Shown here in pieces: positions 32,551 to 40,951 of a stretch of DNA of 64,000 nt (the first letter of the stretch is position 1; each line of letters opens with the position of its first letter). A program made the position numbers and the translations under genes. The notes under the pieces were generated by a model. It was not told where the DNA came from. It did not search any database and saw only the letters and a list, made by a program, of their open reading frames with translations. Origin of the DNA: Coprococcus comes ATCC 27758 (GTDB taxonomy: Bacteria; Bacillota; Clostridia; Lachnospirales; Lachnospiraceae); contig NZ_CP102277.1 in NCBI RefSeq assembly GCF_025149785.1, positions 248,001-312,000 on the forward strand, given 5' to 3'.

Positions 32551-34029
32551 ATGAAAAAGAAACTATGGTGTGTGCTGTGTATCATGATATGCATGATGAT
32601 GATAGCGGCATGTGGACAAAAAAAGAATCCGGAGAAGAAAAAATCGGAAAAAGCAGAGCAGGAAGAAACAGAATTTAAAGACAGAGAAAGTCTTAAATTA
32701 AGTTTATTTACAGTGTATTATCCGAAGGCATGGAACTACGATAAAGAGAATATGAAGAAAGAAGAAGAATATTCTTACGTTAGATTTTTTGATGGAGATA
32801 CAGTAGATGGATCCGAGAATGTCATTTCTATAGAAGCGACCAAGGAGGATTCATATACATATCGAAAGAGTTTAATTGCCTTTGGAGTGGATTTAGAGGC
32901 ATATGCTGAAGGAAAAATGGACACTGTAACAATAGGAAATGCAGAATATACAGCAATGCCGGAAAGTAATTCCATAGAAAAAACGTATATGTATCGTTAT
33001 GAACAGTCTGGCACATCCTATGATATCAGAGTAAGAGGACAGGAAATAGATGATTCTGACAAAGAATTGTTAGAAGGAATTGTGCTGAAATTAGAGGATG
33101 AAGGAAATAAAGACGCACCATGGCCATGGGAGGGAGAGCCTGTTGAACCTGTATTGGCAGAGCAGATGGTAGGTTCTTATACAATCGTTCCGAAATATAT
33201 CCCATTTAAAGAAGCACAGGGAGTTATGCAGATTATGGATCATCAGTTTGTAAAACAGGGCAATCAAGTGTTCCATTTGCTGGAGAACAAACTGGATACT
33301 TATGAATATTCAGAAAGTGGACTTGAATTCGTATCTTCGATGGAATTAGACGATGATTTTGAATATTTGTCTGGGGACAGCAGTGGAATGTTATATCTTT
33401 CGCCTGGAATTGGAGATGTAATTGGCGTAAAAGATGGGAAAAAGGCACTTCAGACAACAGTAGACGGAGATCTGAATATGCATCCATCCGGAGAATGGGG
33501 AATCAGTTTCTGGGTGAACAGTGATACTCAGAAGATTGCGAATCAAGGCGGTAACCTGACGGCAGAACCGTGGATACTGACCGGATTAAATAAAGATGAA
33601 GAACGCAAGGGACTGTTTTCTATGATAGATGACGTACAGATCACGAATAGTCATATTATGGTTGCCGGCTCCATGGCTGTGGAAGATGAAGGCACAAAAA
33701 TTGTTGTCTATGATTATGATGGCAATCAGCTTTTGAAATTAGGTGGAGAAGATATCAGTTCTCCGGACAAGCTCGGTTCCATTACAGGCATGGCGGAAAC
33801 AGAAAATGGTTTTGTGGCTGCAGATGGAAATATGCGTGAAATACAATTTTGGGCAAAAGATGGAACGCACGTAGGTGCAATTTCTACAGAGGACATATTT
33901 GGTGTCAGTTATCCATGGCTGGAAGATATGCAGCTTTTAGATGACGGCTCTCTGTTAATTATGCTGACACAGGAACGAGACGACGGATCAGCAAATGAAT
34001 TGATGTTTTTCAGATTGACAGGATTTTAA
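32551..34029 (+). CDS. Large lipoprotein with predicted beta-propeller domain
   Basis: This 492-aa lipoprotein has signal peptide LWCVLCIMICMMMIAAC, a K/E-rich linker and a compact N-terminal domain (about residues 50-185). A C-terminal region of about 300 residues holds repeated beta blades (VFHLLENKLDTYEYSESGLE, FVAADGNMREIQFWAKDGTH, LLDDGSLLIML). The blade spacing recalls a six- to seven-bladed propeller. It lies downstream of a shorter lipoprotein and ends the operon at a strong terminator. GGAGGG precedes the ATG. Ligand unknown. Confidence 0.7.
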   Translation: MKKKLWCVLCIMICMMMIAACGQKKNPEKKKSEKAEQEETEFKDRESLKLSLFTVYYPKAWNYDKENMKKEEEYSYVRFFDGDTVDGSENVISIEATKEDSYTYRKSLIAFGVDLEAYAEGKMDTVTIGNAEYTAMPESNSIEKTYMYRYEQSGTSYDIRVRGQEIDDSDKELLEGIVLKLEDEGNKDAPWPWEGEPVEPVLAEQMVGSYTIVPKYIPFKEAQGVMQIMDHQFVKQGNQVFHLLENKLDTYEYSESGLEFVSSMELDDDFEYLSGDSSGMLYLSPGIGDVIGVKDGKKALQTTVDGDLNMHPSGEWGISFWVNSDTQKIANQGGNLTAEPWILTGLNKDEERKGLFSMIDDVQITNSHIMVAGSMAVEDEGTKIVVYDYDGNQLLKLGGEDISSPDKLGSITGMAETENGFVAADGNMREIQFWAKDGTHVGAISTEDIFGVSYPWLEDMQLLDDGSLLIMLTQERDDGSANELMFFRLTGF

Positions 34030-34039
34030 TTGAAAAAAT

Positions 34040-34085
34040 AAAAATCGCTTGCCGGCAGAAATTTATCTGCCGGCAAGCGATTTTT
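34040..34085. terminator. Strong bidirectional terminator
   Basis: A perfect 20-bp inverted repeat, AAAAATCGCTTGCCGGCAGA (34040-34059) with its complement (34066-34085) and a 6-nt loop. It serves the lipoprotein operon and any minus-strand transcript from the small ORF at 34147-34194. Confidence 0.85.
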
Positions 34086-34146
34086 CTGTTTCCTGTTTCC
34101 AATATAAAGGTAGAATTTTATCACATCAGTGAATCAATTTTCATAT

Positions 34147-34194
34147 TTATCGTATACAGATATATACAACATAAATGGCATAGAGGATCAACAT
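34147..34194 (-). CDS. Candidate 15-aa hydrophobic peptide
   Basis: The minus-strand ATG at 34194 follows AAGGAGGGG at 6-nt spacing and encodes MLILYAIYVVYICIR. ATGGCATAGA inside the coding part (34175-34184) is perfectly complementary to TCTATGCCAT upstream of the ribosome site (34230-34239), so the mRNA can fold over its own initiation region. The transcript would end at the hairpin 34085-34040. A TTGACA at the end of the adjacent insertion-sequence remnant could act as -35. It might be a type I toxin or a leader peptide. Evidence is structural only. Confidence 0.35.
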   Translation of the reverse strand: MLILYAIYVVYICIR

Positions 34195-34303
34195 CAGGAT
34201 CCCCTCCTTTTTATCGAGTGATTTTTTGGTCTATGCCATAACTGGTCCTATGTCAAGAAAAAGTACAAATTAAATGTAACCAATTTCCCATTTTTTGTAA
34301 TTG

Positions 34304-34470
34304 TTAACTCGCTAAGTTTGTTACGTCCGTTTCCAAGTTTTTCAGATATTGTTCCTCATATTCATTTGGAGACAAATATCCACAATGACTATGAATACGG
34401 ACTGTATTATAGAATGTTTCAATATATCTGGACTGTTTTGCTTTTTCAATTACGACAGTAGTGTTTGTAC
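34304..34470 (-). pseudogene. IS3-family transposase, C-terminal remnant
   Basis: The minus-strand frame ends with AKQSRYIETFYNTVRIHSHC, then GYLSPNEYEEQYLKNLETDV. That is the end of the IS3/IS150-type DDE transposase, including the last catalytic region. The frame upstream of about 34470 no longer matches and is chance sequence. About 50 bp after the stop, the end of the element is recognisable as ACTTTTTCTTGACATAGGAC on the minus strand. Most of the insertion sequence is gone. The 34471-34596 interval shows nothing else. Confidence 0.7.
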
Positions 34471-34596
34471 TCCTTCCGCATATCGGTATGGGGATAGTTG
34501 CAGTGCTTGAGGTCGTGAAATGTGGATTACAGGATTTTATCCTGGGATGATGGTGGAAAACTTTTGAGTATGCTATACATAGAAAGGCAAAAATAG

Positions 34597-35157
34597 ATGA
34601 TGGAAGAATTATATAAAGTGATGGACGATTTACTGGATGTAGAATTTCAGATGAAATCAGGGATAGATCTCCTGAAAGAATTGGAAGAGTTTTATTTGTC
34701 GAATCCTGAAACAGAAGCGTCTGAAGCAAGAAAACTTGCAGTGTTGATCAAGGGATATTTGCAGTCGATGAAGTCAAATATTCGAGAAATCATTCGTTAT
34801 ATTGATGATACAACACTTGAGAAATCAAATGAGGAAAAGAAAGACGAACAGGAAGCTGAGAGTACCATGTCAGAGAAAGTGCAAGAATTTGTAAATCTGA
34901 CAATTACAGAGCATATGGGAAAAGCGTATTCAGAATGGAAGTTAAATCAGGATAAAGAGGCGGTAAGTGAGATTGATAAGAAATACCAGAAATTACTGGA
35001 AACGTTATCCCCAGAACAGGAAGAAGTGATTACGGAATACTGTAATGCAATTTTCAGCAGTGGAGCAGAAACAGAAGAGTTTTTCTACCGACTGGGATTA
35101 AAAGATGGACTGAATCTGAAAAATACGGTAAAATCTGTATTAGAAATGATATCATGA
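34597..35157 (+). CDS. Hypothetical helical protein
   Basis: This 186-aa acidic protein is predicted to be almost entirely alpha-helical, with heptad-like stretches (LYKVMDDLLDVEFQMKSGID, KSNEEKKDEQEAESTMSEKV). The C-terminal half (KKYQKLLETLSPEQEEVITE, then YRLGLKDGLNLKNTVKSVLE) resembles small helical accessory proteins, but I do not recognise the family. Codon use is consistent with a real gene. It is followed 54 bp later by a cysteine-rich protein, possibly in one operon. Confidence 0.6.
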   Translation: MMEELYKVMDDLLDVEFQMKSGIDLLKELEEFYLSNPETEASEARKLAVLIKGYLQSMKSNIREIIRYIDDTTLEKSNEEKKDEQEAESTMSEKVQEFVNLTITEHMGKAYSEWKLNQDKEAVSEIDKKYQKLLETLSPEQEEVITEYCNAIFSSGAETEEFFYRLGLKDGLNLKNTVKSVLEMIS

Positions 35158-35211
35158 AATCGGAATTTATCAGAAAATGAGGAATAGTTGAAATGGAGGC
35201 GCTATAATAAC

Positions 35212-35535
35212 ATGAAGATTGAAGGGAACCAGAAAGAACTGGATGCAATGGTAGAATTTCATAAGGGAAACCGTGTCGAGGGGCTGAGACTGCAAGAAGA
35301 ATTTGCAGCGGAATTTCGTAAGGAGTATAAAGACAAAGATCACTGTCCTTGCCTGAAAGCCTGTCGTTATCACGGAAACTGTAAGGAATGTGTAGCAATC
35401 CACAGAGCGCATCAGGAACATGTTCCTAATTGTATGCGACCATTGATTAATAAAAAATTGAAATTGATGTCAGAATTAACAGAGCATACCTTGGCAAATG
35501 AAATAGAAGCTCCACATGAGATTTTAAGAAAATAG
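35212..35535 (+). CDS. Small Cys-rich protein (CPC...HGNCKEC type)
   Basis: This 107-aa protein has a charged N-terminal helix (EFHKGNRVEGLRLQEEFAAE) and a compact cysteine motif, HCPCLKACRYHGNCKECVAI, followed by HVPNCMR. The CxC-x3-C-x5-C-x2-C spacing with histidines suggests a bound metal. Short CPC-HGxCxxC proteins are widespread in Clostridia, sometimes labelled cytosolic or DUF6485-like; the function is unknown. ATG 35212 is used with GGAGG upstream. A TTG at 35188 overlaps that ribosome site. Confidence 0.65.
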   Translation: MKIEGNQKELDAMVEFHKGNRVEGLRLQEEFAAEFRKEYKDKDHCPCLKACRYHGNCKECVAIHRAHQEHVPNCMRPLINKKLKLMSELTEHTLANEIEAPHEILRK

Positions 35536-35608
35536 GCAAGTCAAATTCCCGTTTATTGGGAAGTCGCAGAGAACGAAAAATCGGAAGTTTACAGCGAGGT
35601 GAAAGAGG

Positions 35609-36171
35609 TTGAATTATGTAGAATATGGAAAAGAAAACAGCGATGTAATTATCCTCTTACACGGAGGCGGTTTATCATGGTGGAATTACAAAGAGGTTGC
35701 TGAAAGACTTCAAACAGATTATCATGTGGTTTTGCCTATATTAGATGGTCATGCAGGATGTGATAAGCAGTTTACAACGATAGAGAATAATGCTTTGGAT
35801 ATTATAGAATTTGTAAATAGCAAATTGGGCGGTTCTGTTTTAATGATGGGAGGACTATCGCTTGGAGGGCAGATTTGTTTGATGAATATTACAAAGATAC
35901 TTGTGCTATTAGAAAGAGTGATATGATTGCCTTTTTACAGGAAAACTCAGTATATTCACTAAAAGATGGCATTGGAGAGTGTGAAGCAACCGTTCAAATT
36001 TATGTTGGAGAAAAAGAAAAGCAATCAATGAAAAAATCTGCTAAAATCATTCATGAAAAATTGCAGGATAGTTTTATACAAGTTCTTCCTAATATGTATC
36101 ATGGAGAGTTTTCAATAAACCACGCAGATGATTATGTGAGAAAACTATTAGAAATAGTAAAGCGAAGGTAA
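35609..36171 (+). pseudogene. Alpha/beta hydrolase with out-of-frame internal deletion
   Basis: The first frame (TTG 35609) shows the start of an alpha/beta hydrolase: VIILLHGGGLSWWNYKEVAE (oxyanion HGGG), then HVVLPILDGHAG and the nucleophile elbow GGLSLGGQ. After GQI the frame becomes meaningless and stops at 35926. In another frame, from about 35876, the family's cap and C-terminal part appears (FDEYYKDTCAIRKSDMIAFL, then VQIYVGEKEKQSMKKSAKII and PNMYHGEFSINHADDYVRKL with the catalytic His). Roughly 60-80 residues are missing between the halves. No active enzyme is expected. Confidence 0.7.
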
Positions 36172-36229
36172 CTTTCAGTCTTCAGCAGAGACTGAAAGCA
36201 ACAGAAGATTTGAATTTTACGGAGGAATT

Positions 36230-36561
36230 ATGGACAAGAAAAAGTATTGGATAATCCGATTATTCTTTGTGCTTTTTACAATATCCGTATCTGTTGCAAT
36301 ACTTCCTTGTGGAATAATAAATGTTCATGGCTTATTTGGTGAGGTAACCACATATGTAGTGGTCGAAGATAAAGAACAAGAAATTGTCAGTATCGAAGAC
36401 GTAGACCATAAAAAAGTCCAAACTGTAAAAGGCATAAACATTCTCAATATTTGGTTATCGCTTTTAAGCGAAAGCACAAAGCAATTGGTATAGCATTGCT
36501 GCTTGTAATAGTGCTTAGTGTCTTGATTTTGGGATACATGTGGATTCATTCACCAATGTAA
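36230..36561 (+). CDS. Small two-helix membrane protein, frameshifted
   Basis: The N-terminal frame encodes a membrane segment (YWIIRLFFVLFTISVSVAIL) and an extracytoplasmic stretch (LFGEVTTYVVVEDKEQEIVS). It ends unnaturally at 36493. From the A6 run at 36410-36415 the -1 frame continues sensibly: KSPNCKRHKHSQYLVIAFKR, then a strong membrane helix IALLLVIVLSVLILGYMWI, to TAA at 36559-36561. One missing A explains the break. Function unknown. GGAGG precedes the ATG. Confidence 0.55.
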
Positions 36562-36590
36562 CAATCGGAATTTGGAGGAGATTCTTATTT

Positions 36591-36779
36591 ATGAAAAAAG
36601 GGATAAACAAATCAATCTTATTTTACATTGCATCAGTTCTGTTTTTCATAGCGTCAGCTATTGGCTTTATGAGTGGAAATGAAAGTTCTATGGCTATAGT
36701 ATGGTTATGTCTTGGTTCTTCATTTCTTTGCTTGGGTTCGACTCATAAGAAAAAGGAAAACAATACAGATGATAAATAA
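36591..36779 (+). CDS. Small two-TM membrane protein
   Basis: The 62-aa protein has two hydrophobic segments separated by a short loop, SILFYIASVLFFIASAIGFM and MAIVWLCLGSSFLCLG, and a basic/acidic tail (KKKENNTDDK). The start ATG 36591 has GGAGGAG at 9 nt; the frame extending to 36540 overlaps the previous gene. This pattern is a common small membrane protein of Firmicutes with no assigned role. Confidence 0.6.
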   Translation: MKKGINKSILFYIASVLFFIASAIGFMSGNESSMAIVWLCLGSSFLCLGSTHKKKENNTDDK

Positions 36780-36928
36780 TTTCCTGCTTGTATTGTTGGA
36801 AAATCGGAATTCATAGAGTTCTTTTGTGATTTGCAACTGCTGGTTGACAGATTTACAGCCTGAAATGGTGGAATGCAAACAGCAAAACTGTTATATTGAG
36901 CTCATAAAATCTGCAAAAGGAGAAAAAA

Positions 36929-37939
36929 ATGATTTTAGCTGATAAGATTACAGAGGAAAGAAAAAAGAATGGATGGTCACAGGAAGAACTAGCCAATCAG
37001 TTGGGCGTATCCAGACAGGCAGTATCTAAGTGGGAAAGTGCAGGAGCTGTTCCAGATTTGCAAAGAATTTTACAGATGTCGGAGCTATTTTGTGTTAGTA
37101 CAGATTACCTATTAAAAGATGAAATGAAAGCAGAAAATATCACCTATCAAGAAAGTACTGAAAGATATGCAGAACCGTTGAAAAAAGTAACTATGGAGAA
37201 TGCAAATGAATTTCTTGACATGAAAAGAAATGGATCCAAAGTAGTGGCAAACGCAACAAGTATGTGTATCTCAAGTCCAATATTATTGATTGTTCTTGTG
37301 ACAATGGCAGAAGATGGCGTATTTCATGTTTCGGAATCTCTGGCAACAGTATTTGGATGTGTTTTTTTGCTTGGAATGGTTGCGGCAGCCGTTTTTTTGT
37401 TTATTACATATGGAATGCGAGAATCACATATGGAACATTTTGAAAAAGAATGCTTTGAAACAGAGTATGGTGTATCTGGAATAGTACGAGAAAAAAAAGA
37501 TTCCTATGAACCGATTTTTATCAGAGGAACAGCTGTTGGGGTAGTGCTTTGTATACTGGCAGTGATTCCGACAATTATTGCCGGAGCCATGGGAACGTCT
37601 GACTATTGTTGCGGCCTTTCCGTTGGATTGCTGCTATTCATACTTGCAATAGGAGTGAATCTGTTGGTTCGTGTTGGGATGGTAAAAAGCAGTTACGATA
37701 CCCTTCTTCAGGAAGGCGAATATACAAAAGAAGAAAAACTGTTTAAGAAAAAGACTGACACGTTTTCTGGTGTATATTGGTGCTTGACTACAGCGATTTA
37801 CCTTGCATGGAGCTTCTGGACGATGAGCTGGGATATTACATGGATTGTATGGCCGGTTGCTGGTGTTTTGTTTGCAGCATTGCTTGGTGTGGTGAAAATG
37901 GTGTTAAAGAATGGCAGTGAAACTCAGCACTATATTTAA
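36929..37939 (+). CDS. XRE regulator fused to a membrane domain
   Basis: This 336-aa protein has an N-terminal Cro/CI HTH (residues 1-62: ITEERKKNGWSQEELANQLG, then VSRQAVSKWESAGAVPDLQR). Five or six membrane helices follow (about 112-135, 142-165, 205-230, 235-255, 282-302, 308-328). HTH proteins with this membrane module are frequent in Clostridia and may tether an operator to the membrane or sense envelope stress. The target is unknown. The adjacent AAA ATPase gene lies 114 bp downstream. GGAG precedes the ATG. Confidence 0.78.
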   Translation: MILADKITEERKKNGWSQEELANQLGVSRQAVSKWESAGAVPDLQRILQMSELFCVSTDYLLKDEMKAENITYQESTERYAEPLKKVTMENANEFLDMKRNGSKVVANATSMCISSPILLIVLVTMAEDGVFHVSESLATVFGCVFLLGMVAAAVFLFITYGMRESHMEHFEKECFETEYGVSGIVREKKDSYEPIFIRGTAVGVVLCILAVIPTIIAGAMGTSDYCCGLSVGLLLFILAIGVNLLVRVGMVKSSYDTLLQEGEYTKEEKLFKKKTDTFSGVYWCLTTAIYLAWSFWTMSWDITWIVWPVAGVLFAALLGVVKMVLKNGSETQHYI

Positions 37940-38053
37940 GATGGAGTTAAGTTTTTTTCGCATATTATACGCATCCTGAGATTCCAGTTGACCGAGTTCT
38001 TTAGAACGAAGGATTGGTGGATTAGAAAGTGTCTTTTACAGGAAGGTGATTAG

Positions 38054-38770
38054 ATGAATGATCAATTCTTACAAGGGGTAATATTCGATTGGAATAGAAT
38101 TGATAACGATAGTTATTTAAAGAGAATTAAGGCTTTTAAGGGGATTCAAAAACTTGATTTCAACAAAGCAATCACCTTTTTTGTCGGAGAAAATGGCAGT
38201 GGTAAATCAACTTTATTGGAGGCACTTGCCGTAGCACATGGTTTTAATCCTGAAGGTGGAACAAAGAATTATGTTTTTTCTACGCATGATACACATTCAG
38301 AGCTGTGTGATGCGATAAGAATTTACAAAGGTTATCGGAAGGAAAAGTGGGGGTATTTTCTTAGGGCTGAAAGTTTTTATAATGTTGCAACGAAGGAAGA
38401 AGAATATGCAGATTTCGCACATCCTTCTGCCAAATATCATGAAAAATCACATGGAGAGAGTTTTCTCGCATTGGCACAGAACAATCTGCATCCAAATGGC
38501 TTGTATCTTTTTGATGAGCCGGAAGCTGCATTATCCCCACAGAGACAGCTTACATTGTTGATGCAAATATATAGTTGTGCAAAAGAGGGAGCACAGTTTA
38601 TTATAGTTACGCATTCGCCGATTTTGTTAGGAATACCAGATGCAGATATCTATTGTTTTGATAATGGACGCATACATCTGTGCGAATATGAGGATACAGA
38701 GAGCTACCAGGTAACAGAAATGTTTATAAACAACAGGCAGATGCTGTTGGATAGATTACTAACAGATTAG
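38054..38770 (+). CDS. AAA / ABC-type ATPase, stand-alone
   Basis: This 238-aa soluble ATPase has Walker A GENGSGKST (about residue 43), an SHGESF signature-like motif (about 135), Walker B LYLFDEPEAAL and a switch His in VTHSPILLG. The fold is that of short SMC/ABC-like AAA proteins (AAA_23 type), some of which act in defence or DNA repair with a partner nuclease. No partner is encoded next to it. The start ATG 38054 has AGGAAGGTG upstream. Confidence 0.8.
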   Translation: MNDQFLQGVIFDWNRIDNDSYLKRIKAFKGIQKLDFNKAITFFVGENGSGKSTLLEALAVAHGFNPEGGTKNYVFSTHDTHSELCDAIRIYKGYRKEKWGYFLRAESFYNVATKEEEYADFAHPSAKYHEKSHGESFLALAQNNLHPNGLYLFDEPEAALSPQRQLTLLMQIYSCAKEGAQFIIVTHSPILLGIPDADIYCFDNGRIHLCEYEDTESYQVTEMFINNRQMLLDRLLTD

Positions 38771-38817
38771 ATAATAAAGAAATTGACAATTTCAAGTTTG
38801 TAACGAAGGTATTTGCG

Positions 38818-38964
38818 ATGAAAGGAATTAAGATTGAGTTATTGGGGATTGCAATAATACCTTTAGGAATTGCTGTGACAACAAATAATTTTTGGGGATA
38901 TGTCCTAGGTGTTCTTGGATTTGGCGTCGCTGTAGTTGGCTGTTTTCTAAAAGATAATCACTGA
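38818..38964 (+). CDS. Small hydrophobic protein, 48 aa
   Basis: Encodes MKGIKIELLGIAIIPLGIAV, then TTNNFWGYVLGVLGFGVAVV and GCFLKDNH, giving two short membrane segments joined by an aromatic turn. GAAGG lies 9 nt before the ATG and a strong terminator follows 49 bp after the stop. No family assignment; it resembles DUF-type tiny membrane proteins. Confidence 0.6.
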   Translation: MKGIKIELLGIAIIPLGIAVTTNNFWGYVLGVLGFGVAVVGCFLKDNH

Positions 38965-39012
38965 TAACTTCTTGTTTGAAAAATTGAGTAAACGTAATAT
39001 TGAACAAAAAAG

Positions 39013-39050
39013 AAATGCACAGTTCTTAGCTTATCGTGAACTGTGCATTT
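39013..39050. terminator. Bidirectional terminator
   Basis: A perfect 13-bp inverted repeat, AAATGCACAGTTC (39013-39025) with GAACTGTGCATTT (39038-39050), lies between the small membrane gene and the convergent cupin gene. Confidence 0.8.
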
Positions 39051-39070
39051 TTGTAAATAAATACTTTTAA

Positions 39071-39424
39071 TTAGCCGATTACGGCATCCTCTGCTGTAAA
39101 ATGTTCCAGAGAATTTTCTTTTACCTGAATGCAGATATAAGTAATTCCAGAAATATCGGATGCAAAAAACTGACGCTTTGCAGCAGGTGCGATTTTTAGC
39201 CAGTCTCCAGTTGAAAGGTTAATTTCTTCTCCATCAATTATGGCTTTGCCGTTACCTGAAAGAATTCCATAGATTTCTTCATTTTCTTTATGAGAATGAA
39301 CAAACGGGACATTTGCTCCTGCAGGTAGTTCGTTTAAACTGATTTCTGCACCTGTTAAAGACAACTTTTCATGCAGCTCAATTCGGTTTTCCTTTCCAAT
39401 AGTTGTTTTTGTGTAATTTGCCAT
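39071..39424 (-). CDS. Cupin-domain protein
   Basis: The 117-aa protein is a single cupin barrel: LSLTGAEISLNELPAGANVP, then the metal-binding motif HSHKENEEIYGILSGNG, and the second motif region GDWLKIAPAAKRQFFAS. Single cupins bind a metal and may act as dioxygenases, isomerases or storage/sensing proteins; the substrate is unknown. The start ATG 39424 follows GGAGG. The gene is divergent from an HxlR regulator across 142 bp, which suggests it is the regulator's target. Confidence 0.82.
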   Translation of the reverse strand: MANYTKTTIGKENRIELHEKLSLTGAEISLNELPAGANVPFVHSHKENEEIYGILSGNGKAIIDGEEINLSTGDWLKIAPAAKRQFFASDISGITYICIQVKENSLEHFTAEDAVIG

Positions 39425-39518
39425 AATAGTACCTCCATAGTTAATTTGTAGTTTCTGGTTGCTTGGTATTAGTATAGTGTGAGACACATGCAAAAACAAG
39501 TACGCACCTTTTTGTAAC

Positions 39519-39547
39519 TGTACACTCAAAAATGAATGTGTTACAAT
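39519..39547 (+). promoter_or_regulatory. Promoter of the HxlR gene in the divergent intergenic region
   Basis: TGTACA (39519-39524), a 17-bp spacer and TACAAT (39542-39547). A GTAC-16 nt-GTAC arrangement (39510-39523) overlaps the -35 and may be part of an HxlR operator. Confidence 0.5.
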
Positions 39548-39566
39548 AGACTCGGAGGTGAGAATT

Positions 39567-39899
39567 ATGCGAGCAAAAGAAGAATTACCGGAATGCCCAG
39601 TTGCAACAGCAGTATCTCTTATCGGAGGAAAATGGAAACTGCTGATTTTGCGTAACTTGAAAGAGCGTCCATGGAGATTCAATGAGCTACAACGAAGTAT
39701 AGATGGTATTTCACAAAAGGTTTTGACAGATAGTTTAAGACAAATGATGAGTGATGGGCTGGCATATCGCCACGATTACCATGAACAGCCACCGAGAGTT
39801 GAATACGGCTTAACGGAACTCGGAACAAAAATGCTTCCAATTGTTAATTCACTTGCTGACTTTGGTAACTACTATAAATCAATTATTGAACAGAATTAA
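39567..39899 (+). CDS. HxlR-family transcriptional regulator
   Basis: The 110-aa protein is an HxlR/YodB-type winged helix: ECPVATAVSLIGGKWKLLIL with a conserved Cys near the N-terminus, then RFNELQRSIDGISQKVLTDS and the wing YHEQPPRVEYGLTELGTKML. The single N-terminal Cys (residue 10) is the redox-sensing position in YodB/HypR relatives that respond to quinones or aldehydes. It probably controls the divergent cupin gene. The start ATG 39567 follows GGAGG by 8 nt. Confidence 0.88.
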   Translation: MRAKEELPECPVATAVSLIGGKWKLLILRNLKERPWRFNELQRSIDGISQKVLTDSLRQMMSDGLAYRHDYHEQPPRVEYGLTELGTKMLPIVNSLADFGNYYKSIIEQN

Positions 39900-40031
39900 G
39901 AACGTTAGTATTTGAAAAGCTTGAACAATTCCAGTTGATATTGCACTTATTTTAGGAAATTTAATAACTGTTATATTTGATTATCAAATTCTTCGCAAAC
40001 CCTTGAAAATACTAAGTTTGTAGCAAGTGAG

Positions 40032-40110
40032 CTTTCCCTTACTCTTTCCTTTGTGTTATATTCTCCCATTAGCTTTCATGAATCTTAATATGGGAAAAAA
40101 TAAGGGAAAG
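40032..40110. repeat. Left end-like repeat of the 13.5-kb mobilizable element
   Basis: CTTTCCCTTA (40032-40041) is complementary to TAAGGGAAAG (40101-40110). The 14-mer AAAAATAAGGGAAA (40096-40109) recurs exactly at 53634-53647, just after the integrase gene, where a similar inverted repeat is present. This suggests paired arm or attachment sites of the tyrosine integrase. The neighbouring 39900-40031 holds nothing I recognise. Confidence 0.45.
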
Positions 40111-40217
40111 AAAATTTCATAACACAGTATAACAATAACGACATGGTGAACTGATTGAAATGTTTTCGATATTTAACTCTATAACTGATTATTAAAAGAA
40201 AATAGAGATAAGATACG

Positions 40218-40454
40218 ATGAGAACAATTTATGCATAATACAACATAAAACACGATAGTATTGATGTTTACACAAGTGTTGGATATATGCTTCGCATTGA
40301 TTGCTGGGGAGCTGAAAAAGATTTAAAAACCACATATGGATCAGAATGTGCGCTTACTTCATTGGCTGTGGATGAGCCTTTAGAATATGCAAGATTATAT
40401 CTCGATGGCAATTTACAGATGTGGATAGATTCAGAAGATTCACTTGAATTATAG
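40218..40454 (+). pseudogene. DUF6061-like small gene with in-frame stop at codon 7
   Basis: One continuous frame runs from ATG 40218 to TAG 40452-40454, interrupted only by TAA at 40236-40238. It reads MRTIYA, stop, YNIKHDSIDVYTSVGYMLRI, then DCWGAEKDLKTTYGSECALT and LEYARLYLDGNLQMWIDSED. The order (short beta start, RIDC, LEYARLYLDG near the end) resembles DUF6061 proteins of Clostridia mobile elements. A late restart inside the gene is possible at codon 25 (ATG). Otherwise it is inactivated by one nonsense codon. Confidence 0.5.
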
Positions 40455-40951
40455 AACAAGAATAACGGGTAGAAAACTTCTGATGCCCATTTTACAAGGG
40501 GTTCGAGTTTTTTATGTCTGCTGGCGCTATTTCTCTGCTGGAGTACTATTTTCGGGATAATGGCGAAAGGCTTTAGCGGTATAGTTAGAAGCACCGTTTC
40601 CATATTTTGTATTGGTTATGGTTTTTATATAATCGCTGGAATAATAGTCAATTGTAGAGCAAATGAAATAGACACAGGGGATTAAGGAAGAGTTGAAGGC
40701 AGATAAACAGATGGAATGGGTAGCAAATAAATACTATATAAGAGTGTGAAAAGGGAATTTTGAATAAGGAGATGATTTGGCAATAAGGTGCAGTAATCTG
40801 GTGGAAAGCAAGTCTGAAAATGGCTTGCTTTTTGCTTTACAATGTGGTTAGTTGATGTATATAATTATGATAAAGAGATAAAATTGATTTTTATATTTTG
40901 GTTCGATATTGTGATGCAGTTTTTCTATATTAAAAAATATACGAGGTTATA
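40455..40951 (+). other. Interval with remnants and no intact gene
   Basis: Around 40510-40685 one frame reads like a two-helix membrane protein (SFLCLLALFLCWSTIFGIMA, then VSIFCIGYGFYIIAGIIVNC) but has no start codon or ribosome site. A hairpin AAGCAAG/CTTGCTT with a T run (40806-40833) looks like a terminator. I see no complete gene here. Confidence 0.4.
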
